Source: Rickettsiales bacterium (GTDB taxonomy: Bacteria > Pseudomonadota > Alphaproteobacteria > Rickettsiales > UBA1997). Taken from it: a stretch of 5,647 bases of DNA. The notes beneath the pieces were generated by a model. That model ran no database searches, was not told where the DNA came from, and saw only the letters and a list, made by a program, of their open reading frames with translations. The translations under genes and the position numbers were made by a program. This document shows positions 4,173 to 5,647 of this stretch, piece after piece. How positions within the stretch are numbered: position 1 is the stretch's first letter; every line of letters starts with the position of its first letter. The stretch spans positions 1-5,647 of the forward strand of contig JAITAR010000001.1 in assembly GCA_031284025.1 (NCBI GenBank). Direction: 5' to 3'.

Positions 4173-5647
4173 ATGAAAATTCTAGAAAAAAATAAGAATA
4201 ATGTCCGATGGGTGAGTTTTGTTCTTAGTTGCTGTTTAACGGCGATGTCTGCGTTTTGTGTCATAGCGACTGGCAGGGCAATAGCCCTGGAAGTATATAA
4301 TTTTGTTGAACTGAAGAGAGCTATCGACGATAATGGCAAAAATTATATAAATGTAAAACAAGACATAACTTTTAACGATGCGATAATTATTGAGCGTGGT
4401 AATCTGACCATCTCTGGACCGGGGGGAGGGGGGAAAGTCAAATTAAATGGCAGTGGACAGGATAGATTTTTTACAGTAAAAAAAGGTTGGGAAAATATTT
4501 CACTGAATAATCTGCACTTCGATGGAGGCTACGATGATAGGCCTAGTCTCATTAATAACGAACTTTTTAATCCAGAAGCAGGTGGTGGAGCTGTCTATTT
4601 CGAAGAAGGAGTAAAAATAGTCCTAGAAAATACCACCTTCAGCAATAATCAGACTAAATTATGGGGAGGAGCTATCCGTTCTCAAGGAACGGAGGAAAAA
4701 AGAAATACTTTGGAGTTCAAGGGAGAAACTGTCTTTAGCGGTAACAAAATTGAAGATCATGATGTCTATGGTGGTGGCGCCATCTATGGCGAATTTTCCA
4801 ATATAACTTTCAATGGAGAGGTAATTTTTGAAAAAAATAAATTACTCTATGGATCTGGTGGAGCCATATATGGATATTTTGTCGCTCTGACATTCGGAAA
4901 AAAGGCTACCTTCGATGGCAATGAGAGTTTTGGCACCGACGGTGGAGCTATTAACGCCGAAGATAATTCATCACTAACCTTTGAAGGGTTAGCAATCTTT
5001 AAAGATAACAGAAGTGCAAGTGAGGGTGGAGCTATCTATGCCAACAGACATTCATCACTAACCTTCGGAGGACTGGCAACCTTTGAAAACAACAGAAGTA
5101 AAAACATTGGAGGAGCTATCTACGTCTCTGATGGCGTATCTATAGAATTTAGAGATAGCCTTAATCTGGTTGGAAATATTATAGAGAGAGCAGACAGTGG
5201 AGCTCTTCATATGTGGGGAAACCCTAGTAATAAACTAGTCACCATCACTTTGGTGCAGAGAAATCCATCCGTGCCAACGGAATTCAAAGGAAACAAATCA
5301 GGGGAAAATGGAAGAAATGCTGTCTATATGACACAGTGTTCTCGACTAAATTTTTTCGTTGAGAAAGGCAACGTTAATATCTACGATGTTTTTAGTGGTT
5401 ATATAGGTAGACCTGGTGATATTCACTATGTGAATGGACATGATAACATCATAACCATAAACAGAGGCGAAGGCTGGATCAATATAGAAAAAGGCGGATT
5501 TATAGAAAATGTCAAAGTTGTCAACAGGGGAAATTTGAAATTGGCAGGAGAATCTGACGGATTCAATCTAATTGATTTCACAAACTCTGGCACCATTAGA
5601 TTTGAAATACTTCCTGGAGGAAGAAGTGCCAAAATCAGAGCAAATAG
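4173..5647 (+). CDS. Pmp-repeat exported surface protein, probable autotransporter passenger (3' end missing)
   Basis: From ATG 4173 the frame stays open for 491 codons to the right edge. Residues 1-38 form a signal peptide: Lys2, Lys6, Lys8 and Arg12, a hydrophobic core at 14-33, and likely cleavage after AIA (36-38). GGA[IV] motifs lie at 138, 165, 201, 229, 257, 285 and 313, alternating with FxxN motifs at 156, 188, 219, 247, 276, 304 and 371. This pairing defines the chlamydial polymorphic outer-membrane protein (Pmp) repeat, which builds a beta-helix passenger displayed by a type V autotransporter. Spacing is about 28-29 residues in the middle repeats. From about 390 the repeats give way to other beta-rich sequence, with a glycine-rich stretch at 82-87. 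A C-terminal beta-barrel would lie beyond the window and is not seen. ATG 4173 is chosen because an in-frame TAG at 4134 leaves only a TTG at 4155 as an alternative. No Shine-Dalgarno site is evident. Adhesion or host contact is inferred from the family. Confidence 0.85.
   Translation, partial: MKILEKNKNNVRWVSFVLSCCLTAMSAFCVIATGRAIALEVYNFVELKRAIDDNGKNYINVKQDITFNDAIIIERGNLTISGPGGGGKVKLNGSGQDRFFTVKKGWENISLNNLHFDGGYDDRPSLINNELFNPEAGGGAVYFEEGVKIVLENTTFSNNQTKLWGGAIRSQGTEEKRNTLEFKGETVFSGNKIEDHDVYGGGAIYGEFSNITFNGEVIFEKNKLLYGSGGAIYGYFVALTFGKKATFDGNESFGTDGGAINAEDNSSLTFEGLAIFKDNRSASEGGAIYANRHSSLTFGGLATFENNRSKNIGGAIYVSDGVSIEFRDSLNLVGNIIERADSGALHMWGNPSNKLVTITLVQRNPSVPTEFKGNKSGENGRNAVYMTQCSRLNFFVEKGNVNIYDVFSGYIGRPGDIHYVNGHDNIITINRGEGWINIEKGGFIENVKVVNRGNLKLAGESDGFNLIDFTNSGTIRFEILPGGRSAKIRAN
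4967..5134 (+). repeat. Two tandem 84-bp coding repeats in the Pmp-like gene
   Basis: Units 4967-5050 and 5051-5134 both begin TTCATCACTAACCTT and share further blocks, including AACAGAAGT and GGAGCTATCTA. Each encodes a 28-residue Pmp repeat of the form SLTF-xGLA-x-F-x-x-NRS-...-GGAIY. They are the most similar neighbouring units at DNA level, so they probably arose by recent duplication. Further units on either side are recognisable mainly as protein. Confidence 0.7.

Noticed and set aside
5426..5632. Minus-strand reading frame of 68 codons
   Set aside because: It lies entirely within the Pmp-like gene, whose plus-strand frame has signal peptide and repeat evidence; no independent support was seen.

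Overview
The window looks like part of the chromosome of a host-associated, AT-rich alphaproteobacterium, probably of the Rickettsiales/Holosporales type. The best taxonomic marker is the minus-strand gene at 3340-3891. It encodes the DUF1013 protein annotated as cell-cycle transcriptional regulator TrcR, a family known to me from Alphaproteobacteria. Low GC, long AT-rich intergenic stretches, decayed insertion sequences and several exported proteins without housekeeping relatives fit an intracellular or symbiotic lifestyle. This is inference; genus and species cannot be read from the window.

Left part (1-833): two divergent genes for exported proteins. One is cut by the left edge (minus strand, start at 78). 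The other (252-833, plus strand) is a highly charged secreted protein of unknown function. Both start with Met-Glu-Asn-x-Lys followed by a hydrophobic signal segment. The spacer between them holds a plausible promoter and a perfect 8-bp inverted repeat.

Middle left (834-1221): no intact gene. It holds a minus-strand C-terminal relic of an ISXO2-like (IS1595 family) transposase. Abutting or overlapping it is a 183-bp element with 22-bp terminal inverted repeats, whose interior reads like a frameshifted IS1-type transposase end. A consensus TTGACA box lies just outside this element, facing folC.

Core (1222-3891): folC (dihydrofolate/folylpolyglutamate synthase, plus strand) converges on a minus-strand pair, trcR then rplY (bL25 ribosomal protein with an unusual Ala/Thr-rich tail). 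The pair is separated by 38 nt and is probably one transcript. It joins growth regulation to a 5S-rRNA-binding ribosomal protein.

Right part (3892-5647): the spacer upstream of trcR holds a trcR promoter and a small minus-strand reading frame that appears broken at an A7 run. Diverging from it is a large exported protein, open at the right edge. It carries at least seven GGA[IV] and seven FxxN motifs, as in the chlamydial polymorphic membrane protein (Pmp) repeat, and is probably the passenger of an autotransporter-like surface protein. No CRISPR array, tRNA or rRNA was seen.
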